Shown here in pieces: positions 7,365 to 14,923 of a DNA stretch of 47,557 nt. The DNA comes from a bacterium (lineage in GTDB: Bacteria; UBA10199; 2-02-FULL-44-16; JAAZCA01), in the NCBI GenBank assembly GCA_041648665.1, contig JBAZOP010000015.1, positions 1 to 47,557 of the forward strand. The letters run 5' to 3'. The first letter of the stretch is position 1. The number at the start of each line of letters is the position of its first letter. Position numbers and translations under genes: made by a program. The notes beneath the pieces are model-generated. The model worked only from the letters and a program-made list of their open reading frames with translations. It was not told where the DNA came from and ran no database searches.

Positions 7365-8170
7365 CAAACGAACGTAACACGGTTCTGGCCCCTCACCTGA
7401 GCTGGTCGCAGATCAGCCTGTTCATGCGCTGCGCCAAGGCGTACTACGAGAAGTACATCATGTGCGCCCCGCAGCGCCCGACGTACAGCCTGCTCTCGGG
7501 CAAGTCGGTGCACAAGGGCCTCGAGCTGCACAACCGGGAGCTCGCGCGCAACCGGCCGGGCATGAAGGTCAAGGACATCGTCGACGCCAGCGTGGCGGCG
7601 TTCGATGCGGCGCCTGACCTCGCTGAACTGGATGTGCCGGCGGCGAAGGGCCGGGATCAGCTGGTCGAGGACATCACCGACCCCGTCCGGTCGTACCTGG
7701 CGGATGTCGAGCCGAAGGACCTGGACTACGCCAAGCCGGCGGCCGAGGGCGACGTCGAGAAGGAGGTCTGGTTCGAGGTGGCGGGGCAGAAGTTCGTCGG
7801 CTATGTGGACGTGGTCCTGCCCGGCCTCGTCGTGGACTACAAGCTGCTCGGCCGGCTCAAGTCGGCGCAGGACGTCGAGAAGGACGGGCAACTGGTCCTG
7901 TACAGTCGGGCGCTCCAGCGTCCGGCGGCGTTCGTGCAGCTGGTCCGGGGCCGGGCGCGGACGACACTGACCAAGCAGACGATCAGCCCGGCCGTGTCCC
8001 GGGGCGTCATGAAGAGCATCGAGGATGCGGTCAGGAGCATCGAGATCGCGAAGCAGACCGGCCACTGGCCGCAGTGCGATGCCAAGAACTGGATGTGCGG
8101 GCCGACAACGTGCGAATATTTTAGAAAGTGTTACGCCGGCACCGGGGGGGACTATGGCACAAACGGCTGA
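7358..8170 (+). CDS. Cas4/RecB-like PD-(D/E)XK nuclease with Fe-S cysteines
   Basis: The 270-residue protein has LSWSQISLFMRC at the N-terminus, H52 in GKSVHKGLE, the catalytic D151 (GYVDVV) and D160-Y-K162 (VVDYKLL), and the QLVLYS motif at 178-183. These mark a RecB-family exonuclease. Cys25 with Cys247, Cys252 and Cys258 (MCGPTTCEYFRKC) gives the four-cysteine iron-sulfur arrangement of Cas4 and AddB-like nucleases. Phage versions are usually linked to replication and recombination; the neighbours here (helicase-like ATPase, polymerase) fit. No other CRISPR component is present. Confidence 0.92.
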   Translation: MLTNERNTVLAPHLSWSQISLFMRCAKAYYEKYIMCAPQRPTYSLLSGKSVHKGLELHNRELARNRPGMKVKDIVDASVAAFDAAPDLAELDVPAAKGRDQLVEDITDPVRSYLADVEPKDLDYAKPAAEGDVEKEVWFEVAGQKFVGYVDVVLPGLVVDYKLLGRLKSAQDVEKDGQLVLYSRALQRPAAFVQLVRGRARTTLTKQTISPAVSRGVMKSIEDAVRSIEIAKQTGHWPQCDAKNWMCGPTTCEYFRKCYAGTGGDYGTNG

Positions 8171-8717
8171 ACAGAAACGCGAATACCGGCGCGAGTACTA
8201 TTGGCTGCACAGAGAGCAGTGCCTGGCGCAGAGCGCAAAGTGGTATCAGGAGCATAAGGCCGCAGTGCGCGTCTACAATCAGCGTCGGTACAGCGCCCAG
8301 ATCGAACAAGCGCGCGAACAGTCCCGACAGTGGCACCGCGCCCATCGTGAATATTGTCGTCAGCGTTCGAGACAGATTCAGATAAAAATTCGGGACCAGG
8401 CGCTGGCTATCTACGGCGGGCGCTGTGATCGTTGTGGTGAGTCAACGCCGTGTTGTTTGCACTTCCACCACGTGGTGCCAATACGGGCGGATGCCCGAGA
8501 GCGCGACCGAATGCATGAATCGGGATGGCCGCTTCGCAGGAAGATTATCCGCGCCGGCCAGCGTCTGCCACAGTACCGGTTGTTGTGCGCCAACTGTCAC
8601 GAGAAAGAACACGATCGCTTACAACGGGTGACGGAGCAGGCCGGATGTTCCGGTGTTGCAGCCGAGCCCACAGTCAAGTCCAAGGAGTCTCACCATGTCC
8701 GAGCGCGTCCAGTTTGA
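8154..8717 (+). CDS. HNH homing endonuclease (187 aa)
   Basis: The start at 8154 follows a G run and overlaps the end of the nuclease gene. An N-terminal basic helical array (YRREYYWLHREQ, QWHRAHREYCRQR) precedes the HNH core: CDRCGE, CCLHFHHVVP and LLCANCHEKEH. The C-terminal tail runs 23 bases into the next gene, past its ribosome binding site. The HNH pattern is seen directly; homing behaviour is known for the family. Confidence 0.88.
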   Translation: MAQTAEQKREYRREYYWLHREQCLAQSAKWYQEHKAAVRVYNQRRYSAQIEQAREQSRQWHRAHREYCRQRSRQIQIKIRDQALAIYGGRCDRCGESTPCCLHFHHVVPIRADARERDRMHESGWPLRRKIIRAGQRLPQYRLLCANCHEKEHDRLQRVTEQAGCSGVAAEPTVKSKESHHVRARPV

Positions 8718-9024
8718 ATCCTACGACATCGGAAAAGTCAATGCGCGGTACATCTCTGGGAAATCGTTGGCGGACGGCACGACGATCCGCGGCGCCATCC
8801 TAGGCGTGCGCCGGGAGGTCGTCGGCGATGAGTCAAAAGACGTTCTTTACCTTGAAGGTGTCCCACAAGGCCTGTGCCTCAACTCGACCAACCGCAAGTA
8901 CCTCGTCGCCAAGCTCGGCGCGGTGACGGGCAACTGGGCCGGCGCCCTCATCGAGATCTACGGTGCGGAGGGCGCCTACAAGGGCGAGCCCTGCACCGTC
9001 GCCAAGGTCCGTCTCGTTCAGTAG
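8695..9024 (+). CDS. conserved small phage protein of the replication block (109 aa)
   Basis: The start at MSERVQFESYD is chosen because AAGGAGTC precedes it; the longer reading from 8653 lies inside the HNH gene. The core (VLYLEGVPQGLCLNSTNRKYL, then GALIEIYGAEGAYKGEPC) resembles a widespread unnamed phage family usually found beside nucleases and single-strand-annealing proteins. A role in DNA metabolism is therefore likely, but its activity is not known to me. The terminator hairpin at 9055 follows it. Confidence 0.7.
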   Translation: MSERVQFESYDIGKVNARYISGKSLADGTTIRGAILGVRREVVGDESKDVLYLEGVPQGLCLNSTNRKYLVAKLGAVTGNWAGALIEIYGAEGAYKGEPCTVAKVRLVQ

Positions 9025-9054
9025 CCCTCGCTCCTTTCTGCGTTCCTGTTTCCT

Positions 9055-9091
9055 GGGCCGGACAGCCGACCGCCCAAGTGCTGTCCGGCCC
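9055..9091 (+). terminator. stem-loop between 8695 gene and helicase
   Basis: GGGCCGGACAG (9055-9065) pairs perfectly with CTGTCCGGCCC (9081-9091) around a 15-base loop, followed by ACTTTATTG. The 11-bp GC-rich stem is strong but the U tract is short. It may act as a partial terminator or an RNA-stabilising hairpin that lowers expression of the downstream gene. Confidence 0.6.
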
Positions 9092-9112
9092 ACTTTATTG
9101 ATTGGGGAGAAT

Positions 9113-10576
9113 ATGGCTCAAGAAAAGTTGCGGTGCCCCCTCGAGAGCTGCCGGGAGGAGCTCAAGGGCTGGCGCTGTGAGCATCACGGTGACATCCGGG
9201 ACCTCTTCCATCCCACGGGCATCAGCGACGAGGAGATCACCGACCTGCTGGTCAACCGGCTGAGCTGCTTCCTGGATGGTGACCGCAGCACGGTTGTCAT
9301 GCCCGGCGTCAGTGGCCAGCGGCCGTGCGCCATCGAGACACACAAGCTGCAGCCCGACCGGCTGCAGGATTTTGTTACGCGCATCCAGGTGCGCTGCGGT
9401 GTGACGGACAAGCGGCTGAGCCGGCATCGGTTCAATGACTACGTTGTGCTGCAGCACGGCCTGCTGCTGACCCTGCCCCACGTCAAGATTGTAGGAGATC
9501 GACCCATGCTCTTCCGCCTCGAGGACGTCCACGCCGGCCGTGACGAACTGTACTGGCCGTTCCAGGACTCCAAGCTGAACTTCATGGTGCACCAGGTGCT
9601 GGGCTACTCCGGCCCAGGCTTCACGCCGAAGCGGACGGGCGCCCTGGAGGAGTTCGTGCACAGCGTGCGGTGTGCCGACGAGGACAGCGAGCAGGTGCTG
9701 TACGGCTGGATGATCGGCTCGGTGCTCCAATACGTCATCGGGCCGGGCGCCTCGCCGATACTCATGCTCTGCGCCAAGTCGCACAGCGTCGGGAAGACGA
9801 CGACGGCGGACGTGCTGCGTGCCATCCTGGGCGGCGGGCTGGCCCTGCCCTGGACCAACGACATGAGCATGGACGACGTGCTGCGACAGCTGCTCGACCC
9901 GAGGGCCCGGTGCTTCTGCATCGACAACATCGTGCCCCCCAACGGCAGCCGGGTCTTCAACAACCACGTGGTCTGCAATCTGATCACCACGGAGAGTTTC
10001 CAGACCAAGCTGCTGTACGGCTCGGGGTTCATCAGCTCGGACAACTACGTGGCCTGGATGGGGACGGCGAACCTGCCCAGCTTCGCGAGCGACCTCCTGG
10101 CCCGCAGCTGCATCTGCGAGCTGTCGGACAAGCGCGTGCCCAAGACGGTAGGCTGGGCCGCACACTGGGCCAAGCGGCGGACCGAGGTCCTGGCCGACGC
10201 CATGGCCATCGCCATCGAGAACTGGCAGAAGGGTCCGTTCCCGGTGACGGGCAGGTTCAGGTTCACGAACTGGCTCAACTACGTGGCCCGGGCGATCCAG
10301 GCCGAGCCGATGACGCTGCCCCGCAACACGATCGTGCGGGCGCCGATCGAGCACTGCCTGGACGAGGTGTTCGCTGGGTCGGGCCAGGTCGAGCAGGTGA
10401 GCATGGCCGACGCTGTGCAGTTCATCAACAGTGCCGCGGTTGGTTGGTGCGGCACGACACGGCAGATTCAGACCGTCGAGGAAGACAGCATCAGAGCGGA
10501 TCTGGCGGCTTACAACGCATTGTACAGCGTGCAAACGCGGGAGGGTACGGTATGGGTCGTGCGCGAAAAAGTGTGA
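9113..10576 (+). CDS. replicative helicase-like AAA+ ATPase with N-terminal zinc motif
   Basis: The 487-residue protein begins after GGGGAGA. The N-terminus has a zinc-finger-like CPLESC-(13)-CEHH motif (8-25). The ATPase domain shows Walker A at about 221-230 (AKSHSVGKTT), Walker B ending at D271 (ARCFCIDN) and a polar sensor residue N320 in WMGTAN. This matches superfamily 3 helicase-like ATPases of phages and plasmids, which unwind DNA for replication. The first Gly of Walker A is absent, which is tolerated in the group. No separate primase is recognised, so the zinc motif could mark a primase-like activity; that is a guess. Confidence 0.8.
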   Translation: MAQEKLRCPLESCREELKGWRCEHHGDIRDLFHPTGISDEEITDLLVNRLSCFLDGDRSTVVMPGVSGQRPCAIETHKLQPDRLQDFVTRIQVRCGVTDKRLSRHRFNDYVVLQHGLLLTLPHVKIVGDRPMLFRLEDVHAGRDELYWPFQDSKLNFMVHQVLGYSGPGFTPKRTGALEEFVHSVRCADEDSEQVLYGWMIGSVLQYVIGPGASPILMLCAKSHSVGKTTTADVLRAILGGGLALPWTNDMSMDDVLRQLLDPRARCFCIDNIVPPNGSRVFNNHVVCNLITTESFQTKLLYGSGFISSDNYVAWMGTANLPSFASDLLARSCICELSDKRVPKTVGWAAHWAKRRTEVLADAMAIAIENWQKGPFPVTGRFRFTNWLNYVARAIQAEPMTLPRNTIVRAPIEHCLDEVFAGSGQVEQVSMADAVQFINSAAVGWCGTTRQIQTVEEDSIRADLAAYNALYSVQTREGTVWVVREKV

Positions 10577-10764
10577 AGCAGATGACGCCCGAGGAGAAGC
10601 GCGAGTACTGGCGGGAGCGCCGGCGCTTGAGCAGGGCGGGGTTGTGCAGCGGGTCGTGGGACGCTCGGCGCAACCCCGAGTTTCGGGAGTGGTGTCTTAA
10701 GCACAACCTGGAGCCGAATCGGACGGCGTGGAATCGCTTTCAATACGAAAGGGGCAAGCGATGA
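10552..10764 (+). CDS. hypothetical basic protein (70 aa)
   Basis: ATG 10552 follows GGGAGGG and lies inside the end of the ATPase gene. The protein is strongly basic (MGRARKSVKQMTPEEKREY, WRERRRLSRAG) with a Trp-containing C-terminus, and probably binds nucleic acid. Its stop overlaps the next start (ATGA). No family recognised. Confidence 0.6.
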   Translation: MGRARKSVKQMTPEEKREYWRERRRLSRAGLCSGSWDARRNPEFREWCLKHNLEPNRTAWNRFQYERGKR

Positions 10765-10946
10765 GCGAGAGCGCGTGGCTGCAGTTGATCGGTTGGGTGG
10801 CCACAATGGGCACGTCGATTGGGTACATGCGTGCCCGGCTCAATGACCTGGGGAAACACGTTGACCGGATGGAGGCCAAGGTCGACGTGGTGAAGGAAGT
10901 CTGCGACAAGTGCCTTGGGGAAAAGGCAGCGAAGGAGGCCAGGTGA
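10761..10946 (+). CDS. membrane-anchored coiled-coil protein (61 aa)
   Basis: The N-terminal 22 residues (WLQLIGWVATMGTSIGYM) form one hydrophobic segment, followed by an amphipathic helix (LNDLGKHVDRMEAKVDVVKEVC) and a CDKC pair. This hydrophobic-then-coiled-coil layout is like small phage spanin or holin-like proteins, but it sits between replication genes and no lysis enzyme is adjacent. Both ends overlap their neighbours, so translation is coupled. Confidence 0.6.
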   Translation: MSESAWLQLIGWVATMGTSIGYMRARLNDLGKHVDRMEAKVDVVKEVCDKCLGEKAAKEAR

Positions 10947-11605
10947 AGGTTTTTTGTTTGGGCGACACCCATTTTCCACATCACGACGCCAAGGCCGTGG
11001 ACTGGGCGCTGCGGATGTGCAAGAAGTTCAAGCCCGATCACGTCGTCCTGCTCGGCGACATCGCTGACCTGGACGCCGTGTGCCGGTTCCCGAAGTCGCT
11101 GAAGCGGGCCGCCGGCCTGGTCAACGAGATCTCCGAGGTCCAGCGCTGGCTGCAGCGCATGATGCCGGCCTTCGGGCGGGCGAAGGTCTCGCTCCTGGTC
11201 GGCAATCACGAGGCGCGCCTGTCGTCGTTCATAATGCGCAACGCCCGGGAGCTTGCCGACCTGCCGCAGCTGTCGCTCCGGGGGCTGCTCGGGTTTCCGG
11301 CCAGCTGGGACATTGTGCCCGACAAGCACGGCATCTTGCTCGACAAGGTCTTCATCACGCACGGGACCAGGTTCGCGCATGGTGTCACGCAGTCGAACCT
11401 GAACCGCTGGTCCGGACTAAGCTCGGTGCAGGGTCATAGCCATAGGGCCTCGATCGCGCACCGCGGGCTGCCCACGGGCAAGGTGCTGTCCGCCGCCGAG
11501 GCCGGCTGCTTGTGCCAGCTGTCGATGGGGTATGCGCCCCAGACAGACTGGTGCCACGCCGTCGTGACGATCACGAACGGCCGGGTGGAGCTCGTGCGCA
11601 AGTGA
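10943..11605 (+). CDS. calcineurin-like metallophosphoesterase (220 aa)
   Basis: The GTG start overlaps the upstream stop and follows AAGGAGG. The metal-binding series of the family is complete: GDTHFPHHD near residue 7, GDIADLD near 39, GNHEAR near 87, THG near 137 and GHSH near 156. These enzymes hydrolyse phosphodiester or phosphomonoester bonds with two metal ions. Phage members lie in DNA-processing blocks, and an end-trimming or nucleotide-clearing role is plausible; the substrate is unknown. Confidence 0.9.
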   Translation: MKVFCLGDTHFPHHDAKAVDWALRMCKKFKPDHVVLLGDIADLDAVCRFPKSLKRAAGLVNEISEVQRWLQRMMPAFGRAKVSLLVGNHEARLSSFIMRNARELADLPQLSLRGLLGFPASWDIVPDKHGILLDKVFITHGTRFAHGVTQSNLNRWSGLSSVQGHSHRASIAHRGLPTGKVLSAAEAGCLCQLSMGYAPQTDWCHAVVTITNGRVELVRK

Positions 11606-11658
11606 TCACGCACCACAACGACACGTTCGGTTGGTTGGAGTTTTACCAGGAGGGTCCA

Positions 11659-12264
11659 GTGAATCGCAACTACATTCTGTTTGGCAGCAACACCGAGGTT
11701 GAGGAGCCGATGCTCGAGAAGGCCATCTGTCCAAGGGTCTACGACGACGTCAAGACGGCGACGGCGTGCGGCCTGAAGGTCCACGGCCCGTGGCGTGCGG
11801 GGTTCGAGTACATCCTCGCCCACCCTAATGAGTACTTCCTCCTCGTGTGCGGCATCTGCAGCACCCCGGCGAAGCGCATGGCGGGCATCGACAAGATCAA
11901 CGCCAACCTGGCCGGCGCCAGCAACGTCACGTGGTACACGGTCAAGAGCTCGGATGCCAAGATCAGCCCGTTCGCCCGGATCGGCGTTGGTGCGCTGGTC
12001 TTGGATCGCTGCTACATCGCCCCCGACTGCGAGGTCGGCGACTTTGCGGCCATGCTCCCGGGCTCGGCGCTGTACCACCACAGCAGCATCGGCGAGGGCA
12101 CGATTTTGGTCGGTGGCAGCGTCGTCCTTGGTCGGAGCCGGGTCGGCAGGGAGTGCTGGGTGTGCTCGCACGCCACGATCCTCCCGGACGGCTTCATCGC
12201 TGACGGCCAGGTGATCGGTGCGGCGGCGACGGTCAAGCAGATCGGTAGTAGGGGGGCGAAGTGA
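11659..12264 (+). CDS. hexapeptide-repeat acyltransferase (201 aa)
   Basis: From about residue 100 the sequence shows imperfect hexapeptide repeats (ISPFARIGVGALVL, CYIAPDCEVG, SSIGEGTILVGG, SRVGRECWVC), the signature of a left-handed beta-helix acyltransferase. The N-terminal half (NYILFGSNTEVEEPML) resembles the nucleotide-binding part of NeuD/PglD-type sugar O- or N-acetyltransferases. GTG 11659 is chosen for the AGGAGGG five bases before it; a GTG at 11602 overlapping the upstream stop would add 19 residues. With the aminotransferase at 15632 it could acylate an amino sugar. Confidence 0.82.
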   Translation: MNRNYILFGSNTEVEEPMLEKAICPRVYDDVKTATACGLKVHGPWRAGFEYILAHPNEYFLLVCGICSTPAKRMAGIDKINANLAGASNVTWYTVKSSDAKISPFARIGVGALVLDRCYIAPDCEVGDFAAMLPGSALYHHSSIGEGTILVGGSVVLGRSRVGRECWVCSHATILPDGFIADGQVIGAAATVKQIGSRGAK

Positions 12265-12407
12265 TGTCCGTGCACTACCTCGCCGACGTCGTGTTCGTGG
12301 CGATGGGTCCGGTTGCGCTCATCGCCCTGTGGCTGCTGGCCGACATCCGCCGGTCGTTGCGTCCGCCTCGCTTTCCCAGCCGCAGTAGCTGGAGGAGGTA
12401 TCCGTGA
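12264..12407 (+). CDS. small membrane protein (47 aa)
   Basis: ATG 12264 overlaps the upstream stop (GTGATG). A hydrophobic span (VVFVAMGPVALIALWLL, about 9-25) is followed by a basic tail (RRSLRPPRFPSRSSWRR), giving a C-in orientation. It overlaps the next tiny membrane ORF at TGATG. Function unknown. Confidence 0.55.
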   Translation: MSVHYLADVVFVAMGPVALIALWLLADIRRSLRPPRFPSRSSWRRYP

Positions 12408-12487
12408 TGACCGTGTGTGCTGCGTGCCTGGTCGTGCTCACGGCCGGGAGGCTCGTGTTTGACTACCTAAAATGGAGGGACGGCTGA
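12407..12487 (+). CDS. tiny membrane peptide (26 aa)
   Basis: The ORF begins at the TGATG junction with GGAGGAGG just upstream, and itself ends in TGATG at the next gene. It has a short hydrophobic stretch with two cysteines (CAACLVVLTAG) and a charged end (YLKWRDG). The chain of stop-start overlaps and the strong ribosome binding site support translation despite the small size. Confidence 0.5.
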   Translation: MTVCAACLVVLTAGRLVFDYLKWRDG

Positions 12488-12738
12488 TGCCTTACATAAC
12501 ACCAAAACAACGCAAGGAGCTTGCTGTGGGGGTCATGGCCGCTACGGCCGGCGAACTGAACTACGCCATTACTGTGTTGGTTGATCGGTTTCTCGACATC
12601 AAGGGTGGCCTGTCCTACGCCGCCATCAACGAGGTCATCGGCGTGCTGGAGTGCGCAAAGCTGGAACTGTACCGGCGCCTGGCCGCGCCGTACGAGGACG
12701 CCAAGTGCAGAGAAAATGGAGACGTATACGATGCGTAG
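12487..12738 (+). CDS. conserved phage protein, DUF6899-like (83 aa)
   Basis: The sequence opens MPYITPKQRKEL and contains AGELNYAITVL, INEVIGVLECAKLELYRR and APYEDAKCRENGDVY. This pattern recurs in a small protein common to many phages and catalogued as DUF6899; its function is unknown. Length and motif order match that family as I recall it. It is translationally coupled to the upstream peptide. Confidence 0.8.
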   Translation: MPYITPKQRKELAVGVMAATAGELNYAITVLVDRFLDIKGGLSYAAINEVIGVLECAKLELYRRLAAPYEDAKCRENGDVYDA

Positions 12739-13177
12739 CGCCTTTCTCTACCTGGTGCCGGTCAAGGGCGGCCGGGTTTCGTTTGTTGACCGGGACACCT
12801 GGCATAAGGCACAGGGCTGGAGCTGGAGCCTGGCTGGCCACGGATATGCACACCGAAGCCACGGGGTGTATCTCCATCGAGTGGCGGCTGGGGCGCCGGC
12901 TGGTTCAGAAGTGGACCACATAAATCATGACATCCTGGACAATCGGCGTGGCAATCTCCGGGTTGGCTCCCGGTCGTTGAACTTTCTAAACAGGGTGCCC
13001 ACGGCTGGGCGGAATCTACCTCAAGGCGTCAGTCGAAAAGGAAAACGCTTCCGGGCGCGCATTATGCTAAACCGGAACGAGCGCTGGCTGGGTGTGTTTG
13101 ACACGGTGGCGTTGGCAGCGGCGGCGTATGAGCACGCCAAGCGCCAACTCATCAAGGAGATGACCAATGAAGCATAA
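12731..13177 (+). CDS. HNH endonuclease with AP2-like DNA-binding domain (148 aa)
   Basis: Residues 55-80 carry the HNH_3 type core (SEVDHINHDILDNRRGNLR), followed by an AP2/ERF-like segment (QGVSRKGKRFRARI, RWLGVFDTVALAAAAYEHA). This pairing is typical of phage and plastid homing endonucleases. The N-terminus (YLVPVKGGRVSFVDRDTWH) also fits the family. The gene overlaps both neighbours: eight bases with 12487-12738 and 11 bases with the next gene. It is unrelated in fold to the AHRE-repeat HNH enzymes elsewhere in the window. Confidence 0.88.
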   Translation: MRSAFLYLVPVKGGRVSFVDRDTWHKAQGWSWSLAGHGYAHRSHGVYLHRVAAGAPAGSEVDHINHDILDNRRGNLRVGSRSLNFLNRVPTAGRNLPQGVSRKGKRFRARIMLNRNERWLGVFDTVALAAAAYEHAKRQLIKEMTNEA

Positions 13178-13628
13178 ACTTCGTTGCTATCTTGCTGGGT
13201 CTGTTGCTCACCTGACCTGGGACGAGGCCATGCGGTGGCGCCGGGCGTTTGCTGGGCGGCTGCGGCGGGCGGGGTTCGAGCCCCTGATCCCATGCGAGGC
13301 AGAGAAGGTGGCGCGGAACAACGGCCCCATGGTCGCGGCGGACAGCACGGCGCCCGGCTGCTCGAATCAGGAGATCTTTGCTCGCGACCTGAACATGCTT
13401 TGGGATGCGGACGTCGTCGTGGCCAACTTGCGCGGCGCCGAGCGGGCCAGCCTGGGCACGGCTTGGGAGTTGGGGTGGGCGTACTCAAACGGCGTGCCGA
13501 TCATTGCCGTTGTGCAACCTGGCGACCTGCACTGGCACGCGTTCATCATCCAGTCCTGCACCATCGTGCCGACGCTGGATGCGGCCATGCGGGAGTTGAA
13601 GGTGTTGCAGAAGGAGAGGAGCAGATGA
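13167..13628 (+). CDS. nucleoside 2-deoxyribosyltransferase-like protein (153 aa)
   Basis: The protein starts KLRCYLAGSV and has DADVVVANLRGAERASLGTAWELGWAY-like sequence with the family's Gly-Thr/Glu pair (SLGTAWELGWA near 98) and GVPIIAV. This is the Rossmann-like nucleoside deoxyribosyltransferase fold, whose enzymes swap bases on deoxyribose or hydrolyse nucleotide glycosidic bonds. It lies two genes before a nucleotide pyrophosphatase-like gene, suggesting nucleotide-pool control. Substrate not inferable. Confidence 0.72.
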   Translation: MKHKLRCYLAGSVAHLTWDEAMRWRRAFAGRLRRAGFEPLIPCEAEKVARNNGPMVAADSTAPGCSNQEIFARDLNMLWDADVVVANLRGAERASLGTAWELGWAYSNGVPIIAVVQPGDLHWHAFIIQSCTIVPTLDAAMRELKVLQKERSR

Positions 13629-13714
13629 GCACCGAGAAGGATAAGCAACGGGCGAGACGCTGGTGTGATGTGCTCTGTGCGTCATGTCATCGCATTGTGG
13701 AGAACCAAAAATGA
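13625..13714 (+). pseudogene. remnant of HNH endonuclease C-terminus (29 codons)
   Basis: This small ORF reads WCDVLCASCHRIVENQK at its end, which matches the tail of the AHRE-type HNH enzymes (CDVLCANCHRIVH at 6091-6609 and CEVLCSNCHRIVH at 45821-46228). Only a short basic head (MSTEKDKQRARR) precedes it, so the repeat array and the CxxC and HH motifs are gone. It keeps a start codon and stop-start overlaps on both sides, so it may still be translated. It is best read as a deleted homing gene. Confidence 0.75.
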
Positions 13715-14046
13715 ACGAAACAAAAGGTATGCATCTTGATGCTGGAAAGCCTCAGGTTGATGGCATTGATCCAGTTTTTGTTTTGGCGGTTGGTGAGATC
13801 TTGGAATACGGCTCAAAGAAATACGCTAAACGGAACTGGCTGGCCGGAATCGAGTTCAGTCGTGTCTATGCCTCGGCCATGCGCCACTTGCTGCGCTGGT
13901 ACAGCGGCGAGGACATCGACCCGGAGTCGGGCAAGCCGCACCTGTGGCACTGCGCGTGCAATCTGGCCTTTTTAATAAGCTATACCGAGCACGAGAAGTA
14001 CGAGGAGTTCGATGACCGGCCGTTCAAGGCCAAGGAGAACAAGTGA
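13711..14046 (+). CDS. dATP/dGTP diphosphohydrolase-like protein, DUF5664 (111 aa)
   Basis: The sequence has GKPQVDGIDPVFVLAVGEIL, EYGSKKYAKRNWL, SAMRHLLRWYSGEDIDPESG and HLWHCACNLAFLI. This matches the all-alpha DUF5664 family, which has been annotated as a dNTP diphosphohydrolase in phages. The Glu/Asp/His-rich helices would bind metal and triphosphate. It is preceded by the deoxyribosyltransferase-like gene and the HNH remnant. Confidence 0.8.
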   Translation: MNETKGMHLDAGKPQVDGIDPVFVLAVGEILEYGSKKYAKRNWLAGIEFSRVYASAMRHLLRWYSGEDIDPESGKPHLWHCACNLAFLISYTEHEKYEEFDDRPFKAKENK

Positions 14047-14195
14047 AACGTACGCTGATCACAGTTGTGTTCTACGCCATCACCCTGCCATTTGTCGGTC
14101 TGGGCATCCTCGCGGCCCTGGTGCGGGGTGGAGTACTTCTGGGCATTGAGATCGTCAATGTCGTGGCCGCGTATGTGGGAGGAGAAGACGAATGA
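14043..14195 (+). CDS. small membrane protein (50 aa)
   Basis: The GTG start overlaps the upstream stop. Two hydrophobic stretches (LITVVFYAITLPFVGLGILAAL-like at 5-26 and VLLGIEIVNVVAAYV at 30-44) are separated by an Arg-Gly-Gly turn, giving a hairpin membrane topology. The C-terminus is acidic. No family recognised. Confidence 0.6.
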   Translation: MKRTLITVVFYAITLPFVGLGILAALVRGGVLLGIEIVNVVAAYVGGEDE

Positions 14196-14401
14196 TCTGG
14201 CGCGTGCGACTCACAGTCATAGAGAGCCGGTGGAACAACAACCAGCTGAGCATCGAGGCGGTTGTTGACGACACGGGCCGCACGGCAGCGGCGCAGGATG
14301 AGCTTCAGTGGCGCTTCGACCTGATGCGGGAGCAGTTGCAGAAGCACCTGGATGAGTGGCCGCTGGAGCGCCCGCCGCTCAGCACGAAGGAGGGCAAGTG
14401 A
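14192..14401 (+). CDS. hypothetical protein (69 aa)
   Basis: ATG 14192 overlaps the upstream stop (ATGA) and follows GGGAGGAGAAG. The N-terminal half is beta-like (IWRVRLTVIESRW), the second half helical (LQWRFDLMREQLQKHLDEW). No domain recognised. The stop overlaps the next GTG start. Confidence 0.6.
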   Translation: MIWRVRLTVIESRWNNNQLSIEAVVDDTGRTAAAQDELQWRFDLMREQLQKHLDEWPLERPPLSTKEGK

Positions 14402-14580
14402 GCAAGAAGAAGCCCAAGACCTACCAGGTCCCGCAGGATCTGGAGGCGCTGGCGCTGGACATCGTGTTGTCGATCTTCAAGGACCTGGACATCGAGCTGG
14501 AGCCGGACGAGGCCCAGGCGCTGGCCCCGGTCCTGAAGGCAACCAAGAAGAAGCCCCGGAAGGGGCAGAAAGGCAGGTAG
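14398..14580 (+). CDS. hypothetical Lys-rich protein (60 aa)
   Basis: The protein has basic ends (SKKKPKTYQ and KKKPRKGQKGR) around an acidic amphipathic helix region (LALDIVLSIFKDLDIELEP). It could bridge nucleic acid and a protein partner, but no family is recognised. The GTG start overlaps the previous stop. Confidence 0.55.
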   Translation: MSKKKPKTYQVPQDLEALALDIVLSIFKDLDIELEPDEAQALAPVLKATKKKPRKGQKGR

Positions 14581-14581
14581 T

Positions 14582-14923
14582 ATGCGTATGGCGTTTCTGT
14601 TGGGTCTGGTGTTCACGACGGCAGCTGTGCTCGGGATCGGTCTGTCGTGGGCGCTGCAGCCAACGCCGGCAGACGGGCCGCAGCTCCAGTACATCTACCA
14701 GGTCACGCTCGAGCCGAGCAAGGGTGGGCCGACGCTGATCTGCGCCGAGCTGCCGATAGAGCTAGGCAGCAGCATCGTCCGCATTAAGGACATCCGTGGC
14801 ATGGTGGTCTTCATCCGCGATATCCCGCTGTACATCCTCCGCTCCGAGGAGCCCATGGACGTCGAGGCCCTGCGGCGGAAGCTGAACGAGTCCGTGCTCA
14901 AGACGCAGGAGGCGCGCACGTAA
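14582..14923 (+). CDS. secreted or membrane-anchored protein (113 aa)
   Basis: Residues 3-24 (MAFLLGLVFTTAAVLGIGLS) form a signal peptide or anchor, with no lipobox Cys. The rest is beta-rich (LQYIYQVTLEP, VRIKDIRGMVVFIRDIPLYIL) and ends in a charged helix. A periplasmic or outer-face location is likely. Function unknown. Confidence 0.6.
   Translation: MRMAFLLGLVFTTAAVLGIGLSWALQPTPADGPQLQYIYQVTLEPSKGGPTLICAELPIELGSSIVRIKDIRGMVVFIRDIPLYILRSEEPMDVEALRRKLNESVLKTQEART

Noticed and set aside
7358..8170. Cas4-like gene as part of a CRISPR system
   Set aside because: No repeats, spacers or other cas genes; such nucleases are common phage recombination genes.
3362..14046. 2-aminoadenine (Z) genome, from the unusual polymerase and nucleotide enzymes
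   Set aside because: No PurZ-like succinoaminodeoxyadenylate synthase is present, so the pathway is not supported.
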